Origin: Pectinophora gossypiella
Taxonomy: Eukaryota; Arthropoda; Insecta; Lepidoptera; Gelechiidae
Direction: 5' to 3'
Assembly: GCF_024362695.1 (NCBI RefSeq)
Contig: NW_026063242.1
Span: 1,167,527-1,231,526, forward strand
Length of the DNA: 64,000 nucleotides
Part shown: positions 30,920 through 41,970 of the stretch, one piece after another
Layout: every line of letters starts with the position of its first letter
Position numbering within the stretch: position 1 is the stretch's first letter
Translations under genes and position numbers: made by a program
Notes under the pieces: model-generated
What the model saw: only the letters and a program-made list of their open reading frames with translations
What the model was told of the DNA's origin: nothing
Databases searched by the model: none

Positions 30920-31825
30920 ATGGCGCAGCCGCCACCACTGCCACGCCAGGAGGAAGATCAGCAGCGACGTCAGTTGCGGCAAGAAGTCAGCCATGACCTG
31001 GCTGCTATCAGCCTTGTGTCGAGGATCCCAGCGTTTTGGCGCGATATGCCGCGCATGTGGTTTGCCCGTTTTGAAGCCGTCATAGGGCCTCAGCATCAAA
31101 GCGAAGCAGTTAAGTTTGACCTTGTGCTATCAAAGCTAGACAAAGAGGAGTTAAGCCAGATTTCCGACTTGATTGACGACCCACCAGAACAGCAACGTTA
31201 TACAGTGCTCAAGAATCGTCTGATGAAGATATTTCAAGAGAGTGCAGAGGCTCAGTTCCACAAGCTCGTCAAGGAGATGGACTTAGGTAGTCAGCGTCCA
31301 TCACAGTTGCTTGCCAAGATGCGTGAACTAGCGAAGAACTCAGGTACAGCAGGTGACACTCTTAAGAACCTGTGGATGACTCGACTACCGGGTTGGGTAC
31401 GTGCTATATTAGCAAGCTCAAGCGCAGACACGAAGCTTGATGACCTCGCGAGCATGGCAGACAAGATTATGGACAATCTACGGAGTGGTGACATAGCAGC
31501 AGTGGACACACCGACGGCATCTACATCAGCCGTCAAATTGGAGCTGTTATCGCAAGTAAGAGACCTGTCAATGGAGCTCAAGGCCTTACGGTGTGAGGTG
31601 AACAGCATCAGAGGACGCGGCCGACCATTACAGCGCGGAAACGGCCGCTGGGGTCGCAGCAGATCCCGCTCGCAGTCCAGGCCAAGACGTACACCACAGA
31701 GCCCTGACTGGTTATGTAAGCATCACTACCGATACCGCGGAGCAGCGTGGAAGTGTGAGGCGCCCTGTAACTGGGTAAACAAGCCTACTGTGCAGAGAGA
31801 CAATACGAACAGTCCGGGAAACTAA
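30920..31825 (+). CDS. Gypsy-3 Gag (301 aa) with CHCC-type zinc motif
   Basis: The start chosen is the ATG at 30920 (CATCATGGCGCAG); the frame is open further upstream but has no conserved sequence there. The capsid-like core includes IPAFWRDMPRMWFARFEAVI and FDLVLSKLDKEELSQISDL (about residues 35-90), typical of Gag in this clade. A basic Arg/Ser-rich stretch (about 235-260: RSRSRSQSRPRRTP) precedes WLCKHHYRYRGAAWKCEAPC near the C-terminus, a C-H-C-C zinc motif in place of the CCHC knuckle. The TAA at 31823-31825 directly follows a slippery heptamer that connects to pol. Confidence 0.92.
   Translation: MAQPPPLPRQEEDQQRRQLRQEVSHDLAAISLVSRIPAFWRDMPRMWFARFEAVIGPQHQSEAVKFDLVLSKLDKEELSQISDLIDDPPEQQRYTVLKNRLMKIFQESAEAQFHKLVKEMDLGSQRPSQLLAKMRELAKNSGTAGDTLKNLWMTRLPGWVRAILASSSADTKLDDLASMADKIMDNLRSGDIAAVDTPTASTSAVKLELLSQVRDLSMELKALRCEVNSIRGRGRPLQRGNGRWGRSRSRSQSRPRRTPQSPDWLCKHHYRYRGAAWKCEAPCNWVNKPTVQRDNTNSPGN
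31816..31822 (+). promoter_or_regulatory. Slippery heptamer G GGA AAC for -1 ribosomal frameshifting, gag to pol
   Basis: In the gag frame the codons read CCG GGA AAC TAA. The heptamer GGGAAAC is thus in the X XXY YYZ register for -1 slippage and abuts the gag stop. The pol frame is exactly -1 relative to gag and is open through this point. Eight bases downstream GTACA (31831-31835) can pair with TGTAC (31855-31859) around a GC-rich loop, a possible stimulatory stem. Confidence 0.8.
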
Positions 31826-34800
31826 CGTCGGTACAGTCTGGTGCGGTGGCGGAGTGTACGAGTTACAATGAAAATCATCGCTTGTGTGTAACAGACTCAA
31901 AGTCGGGAATGAACTTTCTTATAGATACCGGTGCTAATGTATCCGTTGTCCCCATGTCTAAAGTGAACCCTAATAAATATGATACAAACTGTTCATATAA
32001 ACTTTTCGCTGCGAACGGTACGGAAATAAAAACATACGGTATGGTAACGCTAGAACTTAACTTAGGCTTAAGGCGAAGTTTCACATGGCCGTTTATTATT
32101 TGTAATGTAAACAAACCTATTATTGGAGCTGATTTCTTAAACAAACATCAATTGTTAGTCGATTTGTACAATAAAAAATTGGTAGATGGAGTAACCGAAT
32201 TATGTGCGATAGGTATCATCGTAAGTCATGATGAACCAGTAATCAAAAGTATTCAGGATGATAACCCTTATCGTGATTTATTGGAACAATTTACAGAGAT
32301 AACCCGTCCCGTGTCATTCAAGGAGAAAACACCGTCACATGCAGTGAAGCACCACATCGAAACGACCGGCCCACCCGTCCACGCGCGGCCGAGACCCCTG
32401 CCGCCAGACAAGTTACTTAAGGTAAGGGAAGAATTCCGTTTTATGCAGGAAGCCGGCATTTGCAGACCATCAAGAAGTCAATGGGCTTCACCATTACATG
32501 TGGTACCAAAAAAGGACGGTAAGTTACGACCATGCGGAGACTATCGTCGCCTTAACGCCGTAACGAAACCCGATCGCTACCCAGTTCCGAGACTTCACGA
32601 CTTTACCTATGGACTGTCAGGTAAAAAAGTGTTTAGTAGAATTGATATTAACCGTGCTTATCATTACATTGAGGTAGCGGAGAAAGACATAGAGAAGACA
32701 GCAATCATAACACCGTTTGGATTGTTCGAGTTCCCGCGAATGACCTTCGGGTTACGAAACGCAGCACAAACTTTCCAAAGGTTTATGGACAACACTGTAC
32801 TTTATGGCATCGAAAGTATTGGGTCATCTGATAAAGGAACATCCACACTATTTTGTTACATCGATGATGTCATCATTGCATCAGAAAATGACGAGGTACA
32901 TAGAGAACATGTTAAGACGATTTTTGAACAGTTAAACAAAATTGGAATGACAATTAATTTGAGTAAATGCATATTTGGGCAAGAACAAGTAGATTTTTTG
33001 GGGTATAACGTTACGTCAGAAGGAATTTCACCCCTTCCGGATAAGGTACAGGCAATATCAGATTTTCCAAAACCTGAAACGATTGAACAGTTAAGACGAT
33101 TTTTAGGGATGGTTAACTTTTATAGATCGCATTTGCCGCATGCAGCACAAGATCATGCTCATCTTAACAAGTTCTTACATAACTCTAGGAAAAAGGATCA
33201 GACTAAGATTGAATGGGACACCGAGGCAGTAGCTGCATTTGAGAAGTGTAAGGAAAGCCTAAAAAGCGCCGCTACACTATCACATCCAGCAACAGAAGTT
33301 CCATTAGCGTTGATGACAGACGCATCAAACACGTGCGTAGGTTCAGTCTTACAGCAGAGAGTCAACAATGTATGGCAACCGTTGGGTTATTTCAGCAAAG
33401 GTCTATCAGAGACGCAACGTAAATATAGTACGTACGACCGAGAGCTACTTGCCATATACATGTCAATAATGCATTTCAGGAATCTTATTGAAGGACGCGA
33501 ACTTACGGTATTCACAGATCATAAGCCGTTAACTTATGCATTAACAAAGGTGAGTTCAGAAAAGGAAACCCATAGGCGTATACGACAATTGTTATATATC
33601 AGTGAGTATACCAGTAACATTCAACATGTGAGCGGAAGCGAAAACATAGTAGCTGACGCGCTATCACGTGTTGAGACGATAACATGCCCCACGAATGTAG
33701 ACTTCGACGAACTCGCAACAGCGCAGGAAAACGACGATCTAATTTCGCAGACTCAGGGCGGATACAGTGTGGGGAGCGTGCAGTTGAAACGACTCAGCTT
33801 GCCAGGCGCGAACAAAGGTATTTATTGTGACGTATCAACAGGTAATATTCGACCTTATATTCCAGAGAAGTTCAGGAAACAAGTTTTCGAGTCAGTTCAT
33901 CAAATTAGTCACCCAGGTATCAGAACATCAATGAAGATGGTTGCTTCTAGGTTCTTTTGGCCGAGTATTAATAAGGATGTACGTACATGGGCAAAAACTT
34001 GTGTAAATTGTCAAAAGAGTAAGGTAAATCGTCATACAGTATCGAGTTTAGGTCAGTTTTTGCCCAGCGAAAGATTTCAGCATATACACATAGATATTGT
34101 TGGTCCGTTACCAACCACGCAACGAGGTCACAGGTATTTGGTTACAATAATAGACAGATTTACGCATTGGCCAGAGGCAGTACCTACCAGTGACATCACA
34201 GCAGATACAGTAGCCAGAGCATTATACGACAACTGGATTAGTAGATTCGGTTGCCCTTCCCAGCTGACTAGTGATCAAGGTAGGCAGTTTGAAAGCGAAC
34301 TCTTTAGCAGCCTACTTCGATTACTAGGAGTACAGCGGATCAGGACAACACCCTACCATCCACAGAGTAATGGTAAGATAGAGAGATGGCATCGATCTCT
34401 AAAGGCAGCACTTACTAGCCGGTTAATTGATAACACGTCATGGGATGAAGAATTACCCACCGTACTGCTTGGACTACGCGCCGCCAGCCGGTGTGACACA
34501 GGCCTTAGTGCAGCCGAGTTAGTAACAGGTCAGTCATTACGCTTACCCGGAGATTTTTATAACGACACATGTCTCAGTTCTGTTGATCAATATACTTTTG
34601 TAGAGAAGTTACGCAACATAGTGCACAGTGTGCGACCCAAGCCTCGAGTTGATAGCGATCCTCGTAAGTTATTTATACATAAAGATCTCAAGACTTGCAA
34701 AAGTGTATTTATCCGGAATGACACAGTGAAGAAACCTTTGACCCCTACTTACGATGGCCCATACAGCGTCATAAGTAGGACAGATAAAGTTTTTAAAGTT

Positions 34801-35016
34801 CAGTTAGACAACAGACAGGTAAATATAGCTATAGATAGGCTAAAACCTGCATATTTATTAGAGTCAGAAACATGTGTTGAGAAATCAGGTCCAATATCAG
34901 GCAGTACAAACGTAGATTTAAATTCAGAATTAAGTAGAGAGAATAACGATAAGTTAATCACTTATACCACCCGGTGTGGCAGAACCAGTAGGCCACCGGT
35001 GCGTTTTCTTATATAA
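31822..35016 (+). CDS. Gypsy-3 Pol (protease, RT, RNase H, integrase)
   Basis: About 1,064 residues, with no in-frame ATG near its beginning. The frame overlaps the end of gag, so a gag-pol fusion by -1 slippage is the likely route. Protease: MNFLIDTGANVSVVPMSKV near 31912. RT: LHVVPKKDGKLRPCGDYRRL, VFSRIDINRAYHYIEV, then catalytic FCYIDDVIIASEND near 32852. RNase H: LALMTDASNTCVGSVLQ and LTVFTDHKPLTYAL, closing IVADALSRVET. Integrase: HQISHPGIRTSMKM with CVNCQKSK, then D in IHIDIVGPLP, D in LTSDQGRQF and E in NGKIERWHRS, and a C-terminal module (TYDGPYSVISRT). No stop or shift is seen. All catalytic residues are present. Confidence 0.95.
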   Translation, partial: LTSVQSGAVAECTSYNENHRLCVTDSKSGMNFLIDTGANVSVVPMSKVNPNKYDTNCSYKLFAANGTEIKTYGMVTLELNLGLRRSFTWPFIICNVNKPIIGADFLNKHQLLVDLYNKKLVDGVTELCAIGIIVSHDEPVIKSIQDDNPYRDLLEQFTEITRPVSFKEKTPSHAVKHHIETTGPPVHARPRPLPPDKLLKVREEFRFMQEAGICRPSRSQWASPLHVVPKKDGKLRPCGDYRRLNAVTKPDRYPVPRLHDFTYGLSGKKVFSRIDINRAYHYIEVAEKDIEKTAIITPFGLFEFPRMTFGLRNAAQTFQRFMDNTVLYGIESIGSSDKGTSTLFCYIDDVIIASENDEVHREHVKTIFEQLNKIGMTINLSKCIFGQEQVDFLGYNVTSEGISPLPDKVQAISDFPKPETIEQLRRFLGMVNFYRSHLPHAAQDHAHLNKFLHNSRKKDQTKIEWDTEAVAAFEKCKESLKSAATLSHPATEVPLALMTDASNTCVGSVLQQRVNNVWQPLGYFSKGLSETQRKYSTYDRELLAIYMSIMHFRNLIEGRELTVFTDHKPLTYALTKVSSEKETHRRIRQLLYISEYTSNIQHVSGSENIVADALSRVETITCPTNVDFDELATAQENDDLISQTQGGYSVGSVQLKRLSLPGANKGIYCDVSTGNIRPYIPEKFRKQVFESVHQISHPGIRTSMKMVASRFFWPSINKDVRTWAKTCVNCQKSKVNRHTVSSLGQFLPSERFQHIHIDIVGPLPTTQRGHRYLVTIIDRFTHWPEAVPTSDITADTVARALYDNWISRFGCPSQLTSDQGRQFESELFSSLLRLLGVQRIRTTPYHPQSNGKIERWHRSLKAALTSRLIDNTSWDEELPTVLLGLRAASRCDTGLSAAELVTGQSLRLPGDFYNDTCLSSVDQYTFVEKLRNIVHSVRPKPRVDSDPRKLFIHKDLKTCKSVFIRNDTVKKPLTPTYDGPYSVISRTDKVFKVQLDNRQVNIAIDRLKPAYLLESETCVEKSGPISGSTNVDLNSELSRENNDKLITYTTRCGRTSRPPVRFLI

Positions 35017-35149
35017 TATAGAGTAATCATTAAATGTATGTCATATGAAATTACTTGTAAATGTAACCTCAAAGTTTCAATCATTTTACGTAGAACTCTC
35101 AGGAGTATACTTTGTTTAAATATTGTGATAGATGCCTATCATAGTGACT

Positions 35150-35458
35150 ATGGGCAAACAACAATCTAAGAACGCTGAAGTTGTTATTGCTCAGCAAGGA
35201 TCAGATAACTCGGCCACTGCCGCTATTAAGAGAAAGTTAGAACTTTTTAGTTTACTTGCTATAGCGATGATAGTGATAATCATGTGTATATGTATCTACG
35301 TGAGGTGTAGAAGATGTGGCCGAAGTGTGAAAGAAAGAGTAATGAAGGATATCATCTCGATGGGAGAGCAGGGACGCGCAGCCGGGGCAGTAGCCCAAAC
35401 AGCAGGCCCGCCGGCCGCGAAACCTCCCAATTCCTCTGCATCTTCTACATTTTATTGA
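35150..35458 (+). CDS. Gypsy-3 third ORF: small predicted myristoylated membrane protein (102 aa)
   Basis: The start chosen is the ATG at 35150 because the protein then begins MGKQQSK, which fits the N-myristoylation consensus (Gly2, Ser6). An in-frame ATG at 35132 would add six residues and hide it. A hydrophobic segment of about 20 residues follows (about 34-53, FSLLAIAMIVIIMCICIYV), then a Cys/Arg-rich juxtamembrane patch (RCRRCGRSVKER) and a Pro/Ala-rich tail ending SSASSTFY. It lies 133 bases after pol, where env sits in envelope-bearing Gypsy elements. It has no signal peptide, cleavage site or fusion peptide and is too short to be an Env. Function unknown; the features suggest binding to a cytoplasmic membrane face, perhaps for particle targeting. 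Confidence 0.75.
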   Translation: MGKQQSKNAEVVIAQQGSDNSATAAIKRKLELFSLLAIAMIVIIMCICIYVRCRRCGRSVKERVMKDIISMGEQGRAAGAVAQTAGPPAAKPPNSSASSTFY

Positions 35459-35897
35459 TAACGGTATTGTTTAATTATTGCGTATTGTGTTAAATTTTTA
35501 AGTAGAGTCAGTAAGTATAATAGGCTTACACATAACATTTTTGTATTATTTCCATTTTCGTAATTCTGTGTAATTTTAAATTAAATAACGTAACTTATAT
35601 GTACTGTCTACCCCGTAAGAGATGGCAACTACTTGTTCATAACAACATGTAACAATCAGTTCTTATTTTTGTTTTGCATAGCATTGTATTCAATTCAGTG
35701 AATGTAATTTTACACCCGTGCCCGTTGCCACTGTGTGTTCGAGTCATGTGTCAGCAAATACATACTTTGTTTATAAAGTCAATAGCGTTATTTTGTACTG
35801 TAACAAATTAAAGTAATGGTTACCCTATGATTGTAAATTTTAGGACATTCTTTTTTTTTTCAAATTTATTTAATTTTTTATAAAAGGGGGGGAGTAT
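35459..35897 (+). other. Gypsy-3 3' UTR and polypurine tract
   Basis: AT-rich and non-coding. A-run and G-run AAAAGGGGGGGAG at 35882-35894, three bases before the 3' LTR, is the plus-strand primer. Confidence 0.8.
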
Positions 35898-36205
35898 TGT
35901 AGGTGCTGACACAGCGCTAGCGCACAGCTAGCGGAGGCAGCCCCTCGCCTCACCTTAAATTTAGTCTCTACGGTCCGGGCAACGGGGCAACACGCCTCAG
36001 AATTGGCTTTTCTAATATTTTATGTAGAACGCGCGCTCTACTGTGTTGATAAAGTGTAATGTAAATTTACTATGTTTTTCTGGAAAATAGACAGTGATCC
36101 CTATTAAGTGATTTTATTCATGAGCCCCAATAACACACCAAGGTCGATAACGTAGAGACTCCCTTAGGGAAACCCCACCCCCTAAGGCACACAAGTAAAC
36201 ACTAA
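35898..36205 (+). repeat. Gypsy-3 3' LTR (308 bp)
   Basis: Matches 30529-30836 except for one base (CCTTAAATTT against CCTTACATTT). Followed by the ACAGG duplication. Confidence 0.92.
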
Positions 36206-36250
36206 ACAGGCAATCCCAATTCAACTATGTAATGCAATTTTACTTAAATA

Positions 36251-38566
36251 TTATAAACTCAAGAGTTTTACAACTAAGTCTGTGAATTTCGTTAACGAAC
36301 ACGTAAATAAATCGATGTCAGTATGGAGTACGGAGATAGTATTAATGGTCTTTAGTGCGCGCGCTACTGGAGCGTAGCTGCCGAGGTTGGTGCGCGCAGT
36401 GGGCACCGCAAACATTCGGGGAGGCCGTCTAGTTTTTCGAGCGTCTAATGGCACTAAAAACTGCAAAGTGGACAAAATCTCCGGATTGTGAATTATTCCC
36501 CTGAACACTTTATATATGTACAATACTAAGGCAGTATTTCTCCTCACCTCCAACCTATAGTATCCGACCATACCTATGACAAATAGAGACGGATACTTCA
36601 GGGGGTACAAAGGATACACGCCGTACTGCCTCAGGTAAAGAAACCTGGTAAACTTGTTTTGAAGTTTCTCCACTAATGAACAGTATTTGGCTTCATGTGG
36701 ATTCCAAATCATGCAATTACACTCAAGCCTACTCCTCACTAAAGCGTTGTATAACGACTTAACAGCTGCCACTCCATTAAAGTCCTTGGTTTGCCGTAGG
36801 ACAAAGCCCAGGTTTTTAAAAGATTTTTTACAGATATCAATGACATGTTGCTGAAGGTGAAGTCATTAGCAATTTGCACCCCCAAATCCCTCACCGATAC
36901 TACTCGCGGCAACACTATAGTATTTACCTCATACTCGTAGTGAAGGGGAATCTTAGCCCTTGTAAACGTTATTATATTACATTTATGAACATTTAATAAT
37001 AATGTATTATGAAAACTCCATTGCACTATGTTTTGAATATCTCGCTGTAGCCGTTCACAATCAGTTGCATCTTTAACATGCATCCACAACTTAATATCGT
37101 CCGCAAATAGTAAGCAGTGAGAATCTTTTATTACCCTTGGAAGGTCATTTATCATGATTAGAAACTCAAGAGGACCCAGATTACTACCTTGACTAACGCC
37201 AGAATATGTATAATACGCCTCTGATATCTCGCCCCCGTAATGAACATACTGCTTTCTATCCGTCAAATAACTTGCAAAAAAATTTAGTAGTTGAGGGGTA
37301 AACCCTATCGCTGCCAGCTTCACCAGAAGGACATCATTATCAACAGTATCGAAAGCTTTTCGAAAGTCAAGATATGCAGCGTCCACCTGGGCTCCTACTT
37401 TCGCGTCGAGAGCGGTCATCACCTTGTCCGCAAAAACTACTAAATTGGAATCCGTACTGCGGCCCGGTCTAAAACCATGCTGCTCGTCACACAATTGCCC
37501 GCTAATTTGCGAATAAATTTGAGAATATAAAATAGACTCAAAGACCTTCGCAAAAGCTGAAAGGATAGCAACCGGTCTATAACCGCTAACATCATCACTG
37601 GAATCACTTTTAGGTATAGGTATTACCCTTGTTAATTTCCATTGCTCAGGATAGAAACAATTACTTAAGCATAAATTAAAAATATGAAGTAACGGCTCTT
37701 CCCAAAGTCTTCCGCAGTCCTTTACTAGAAAAGGAGGAATGCCATCGGGCCCTACTGAACGCTTTGGTTTGAGAAGCATAAGAGCTTTTCTTACATCCAG
37801 TAGCTTCAGCTGGCCGATATGCACGCGTGCCGCAGCATTATCACTGCCAGCCGCACGCATTGCTTCCTCCACCACTAGCCGCGGCGGCGTCGAGCTGTAC
37901 ACCGAATGAAAGTATTTAGCGAACTCTTTAGCACACTCCTCGTTTGCCAGTGGATACCCATCCTTCATGACACGCTTTTGTGCACGGTTTTGTCTCTTAG
38001 AATAAATGTAACTCCAAAAAGACCTAGGTTCCTTTATAAACTCATTCTGCAGTCTTCATTGAAACTTATTATAAGCGGCATCTATTTTATGCTTAACGAG
38101 GGTTCTTAAATAACTAAACCTGTCATAGTGTTCACTCGATCTGCTCGCTTTGTATCGTTTGTGCCACTTGGCTTTCTGTGCAATATCATGTATTATGTCG
38201 GCCGTGTACCACTCCGGATAAATATATTTGGATTTACGATGTCCGATTTTCTTAATGGGTGCATGAAAATTTATTACCCTGTTAATTGTATTATAAAAGA
38301 AATGGATAGCTTGCTGGGGGTCATTTAAAGCATATAGCTGTGTCCAATCTATTATCTCCATCTCGCAATATAAAGCAAAATAATCTACCTTACGGAAATT
38401 CCATTGTGAGGCAATAGCTGTGGACGCCACCGCCGGCGGTGCAGTCGGAATGGGCGCGGGCGCTTTTGGTGGCGCGGAGCCAGTACGCGGGCTCGGAGTT
38501 ACGCTCACCGTCAGCGCGGGGTGATGTCTGTCCTCAGGCACTAATACATCCAACTCCCTAGTCACT
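36251..38566 (-). pseudogene. LINE B ORF2, end of endonuclease through RT, broken
   Basis: Minus-strand sequence: VPEDRHHPALTVSV (last endonuclease box), a linker (IYPEWYTADIIHDIAQKAKW), a TGA at 38058-38056 that interrupts the frame, then RT. RT motifs are KPKRSVGPDGIPPFLVKDCG, GYRPVAILSAFAKVFESILY, AAYLDFRKAFDTVDNDVLL, GVSQGSNLGPLEFL and the catalytic CLLFADDIKLW. A frameshift near 36858 moves the C-terminal part (SLYNALVRSRLECNCMIW, MVGYYRLEVRRNTALVLYIY) into another frame, ending at 36251. One nonsense and one frameshift: old, but complete in layout. Confidence 0.88.
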
Positions 38567-38994
38567 AACACCTCAAATTCAAATTCAAATTCAAATAATT
38601 TTATTGTTAAGCTATAAGTTTTTAAGGTCGAAAATAGTAATACGTGGTAATACATTAGTTTCATTACAGCTACCTAATTAGGTGTACAATATTAGAATTC
38701 ATGCATACAGACAAATGACAATAAGGAGGCAAAGTGCAATAACCATAATTAATAAACGTCAACTACACATAATACAATTTCAATACACAGTTGATACGCA
38801 AGTCAATAAATTAAATAAAATAACATTCTATGGTCATTCAATTTCTAGTTTCATAATTTGTAATGTCAATTTCCTAATTTCGTTAATCATCATTTCAATG
38901 TCAAGATAAAATTAATTCATTAAAGATAAGTGAGTATACAACAATAAAATAATAGATGTCATTTAAATTAAATATTTGGTTATACCATTCATTA

Positions 38995-41924
38995 CTACAA
39001 TTTACCACGATTTTCCAGGAACTCCTTAACACTATAAAACATTTTTGCCTGTAACCAGGAATTTACTTTTGTCTTAAATAAATTAATATTCAGTTCTTTG
39101 AACTCATCTGGAATACAGTTATAGATTGTAACTGCCATATAAAAAAACTTTTATGGTAAAACTTGGATAGATGCCTGCCTGTGTGTAATAGATTATTATT
39201 GCTTCTAAGGTTTCTATGAAGTTTGCGTTTTGATTCGTAGAGAGTCAAATTATTTTTAACAAAAATAGCTGATTCTTTGACATAAAGACAAGGAAGTGGT
39301 AGTATCTTGTGCTTTTTGAACAGTGGTTTGCAAGAATCAATTTGGGCCAAACCTTCTAAGGCTCTTACACAGCGTTTTTGTGCAATGAAGGCCTGGGAAG
39401 CATCAGTAGAGTTGCCCCAGAAGATCAGACCATATGCTAGTCCTGATTGGACATATCCAAAGTAAGCCATTAGTGCTGCCTCTATCGATGTGCTATAGGC
39501 AATACGCCTTAGAGGGTATACAAATCTAGCCAGTTTATTGCAAACACTTTCAACATGCGGTTTCCAGCTACAGTTGCAATCCAACGTCATTCCAAGGAAT
39601 TTGGTTGATGAAACCTGTTCTACTACGCATCCATTGCATTTTACCGTCAGGTCCATTGGTAGCCTACGGTATGAGTGGAATTGCATTATGTTAGTTTTAG
39701 CTAAATTTATACTCAGCCCATTAGCTTGCATCCAATGTATAATATCTTTTAATGTACTCTCTATTTTCTTTTCATACGATTCTGCGGAGCCGGACCTTAC
39801 AATGGCAGTGCTATCATCAGCAAATAATACCATATCTGTCTGGATAGCTTTGGGGAGGTCATTAATGTAAAGGAGAAACAGTAGAGGCCCCAAAATCGTT
39901 CCTTGCGGAACGCCTCTGCCATTGACTCTATATGGCGACTTATTAGAAAGAAAGGTATTGGTTTTTCTACAAAGACCATTAATTTCCACGCACTGTAGTC
40001 TTTCCTTAAGATAAGTATCGAACCAGTTAAGAATGTTTCCTCTGACACCGTACCTCTCAAGCTTACCCAGGAGAATGCTGTGCTCTACACAGTCGAACGC
40101 TTTGGACATATCAGTAAGTACTGCTGACACATTAATTCGTTCGTCAATACAATTATGAACAGTTTCCAACAACTGATAAATTGCAGTATTAGTCGATCTA
40201 CCTTTACGGAATCCATGTTGTTCTTTAGCGATTAAGTTATATTTTTCAGCAAATCGAATTAACCGGTTGTACATAATTCGCTCTACTATCTTGGCAAAAA
40301 CTGGAATCAAAGTAATTGGCCTATAACTAGTCATACCGGATTTTAGGCCTTTGTTCTTGTAAATTGGCTTAATAATTGAAATCTTCAATTGTTTAGGAAA
40401 TATTCCTTGCTCAAGTGATCGATTTATAATATGTTGTAGAGGACGGATAATATAGATACTTGAGATTTTTATGATTTTACTGCTCAGTCCATCATATCCT
40501 ACTGCATTTGAGTTTTTTAGCTGAGCTATGATCGCTAGCAACTCTTTTTCAGTAACTGGAATTGCATAGAAAGACTGGGAGCAGGGTAAAATATTTTTAA
40601 TGGTATCACTACATTCTGTCGTATTTGATTTTGGTAGATTATCGATAAAGTGATCATTAAAATTTGAAGCAATTCTCTCGGGATCATTAATTTCCACTCC
40701 ATTTATCAATATGCTGTTTATTGCATGTGGAGGATTATTAGATTCACCTGAGCAGTCCTTTATTACGTTCCAAGCACCTTTGCATTTATTGTGAGAGTTC
40801 GAGATTGATTTTTGATTTGATAGTCTAATGGAAGTCCGTGTACACCGTTTCAATATAGTTGTATAATTTCGATATGCAATTTGTTTATCTTTATTACCTT
40901 TAATTTTATACTGAACGTAAAGATTTCTTTTAATTTTGCTAGCTACTCTTAAGCCCTTCGATATCCATTTATGTTTGCAAGCGCGCTTAATTTTAATTTT
41001 GATGGTAGGAAAACACAAATCATAAAACAATTTGTACAAGTCTATAAATTCCTCATAAGCTCTATCAACATTTGTTTGAGAATATACTGTAGAGAAGGAC
41101 AGCACTTTAATACAATTTATGAACTTTCTAACGTTACTGGTGGAATAGTCTCTTTTTAATATATACCAATGTTCAGGAATATTCTTCGTTTTAACTTTTA
41201 CTGTCAAAGATTGGGCTGTATGATCAGAAAGTGTGAAGTTATGAATTTCCGATTTAATGGAGTTTTTGAAATTGCATATGAAATTATCTATACACGTATT
41301 GGTTTTTTCAGTGATTCGCGTATAATTATTAATCTGTAGATAGTAATTGTAGCTACAAATAATACGCTTAAACTCCAATACTATGTTCTTTAAGTGCTGG
41401 TTATCTGTCAATATATCCAGATTAAAGTCACCACAGATGACAACTTTAGACTTATGTTTGCTTACTAGTTTGAACAAGAGAGCTTCTAGTTTTTCAAAGA
41501 ACAAGGACACATTATTTAGATCAGGAATACGATAAAGGCAAATCAATATTATATTTTCGTTTAGCAAATGGATACCACAGCACTCAAACACGTTTCTCAT
41601 TGTAAAGGATTTCAGGTCTAAACGAACAAAATCCAAATGTTTTCTTAAGAAGATACAAGACCCACCACGATTGTTCATGGATCTCTTTTTGCTCATCTTC
41701 TCTCTTGTGTAAGAATCAGCCAGTAAATAGCCATCGAGTGCCAAGCTATTCTCTTCACCTCGTGGTACAAAGTGTTCTGTTAGGCACACTGCATCAATCT
41801 GAGATTTTCTGTTGTATTCTAGTTCAGATAATGCTAACACTAGCTGATCTTTTTTAGAGATTAAACCGTTCATGTTCTGATGCAATACACAAAACATATT
41901 CTCATTGTTAGCATTCCCATCCAC
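38995..41924 (-). pseudogene. LINE C ORF2 (endonuclease and RT), nearly intact
   Basis: From ATG 41924 the frame holds an APE endonuclease (FCVLHQNMNGLISKKD, DAVCLTEHFVP, VVICGDFNLDILTDN, FTLSDHTAQSLTV; about residues 10-240). RT follows with LKNSNAVGYDGLSSKIIK, TSYRPITLIPVFAKIVERIM, AVLTDMSKAFDCVEHSILL, GVPQGTILGPLLFLLYIND and the catalytic VLFADDSTAIV near residue 715. A single-base change in a run of seven T (A on the plus strand, near 39145) shifts the frame, so the open frame stops at 39090. The true C-terminus (LFKTKVNSWLQAKMFYS, EFLENRGKL) is in the next frame to the stop at 38995. All catalytic motifs are present. Confidence 0.9.
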
Positions 41925-41970
41925 AGTACAGAACGAATCCTGAGTTTGAATATTATTTACTTTACTGTGA

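Larger units (their letters stand above)
30529..36205 (+). mobile_element. Gypsy-3: CsRn1/Kabuki-like Gypsy element with gag, pol and a third ORF
   Basis: Two 308-bp LTRs (30529-30836, 35898-36205) differ by about one base. The duplication ACAGG flanks the element (30524-30528, 36206-36210). The Gag zinc motif is of CHCC type and the primer-binding site begins TGGTGACCCCG, which fits tRNA-Trp; both are features described for the CsRn1/Kabuki clade. All three ORFs are open. It lies in the 3' UTR of LINE B. This is the most intact LTR element of the window after Gypsy-1. Confidence 0.93.
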
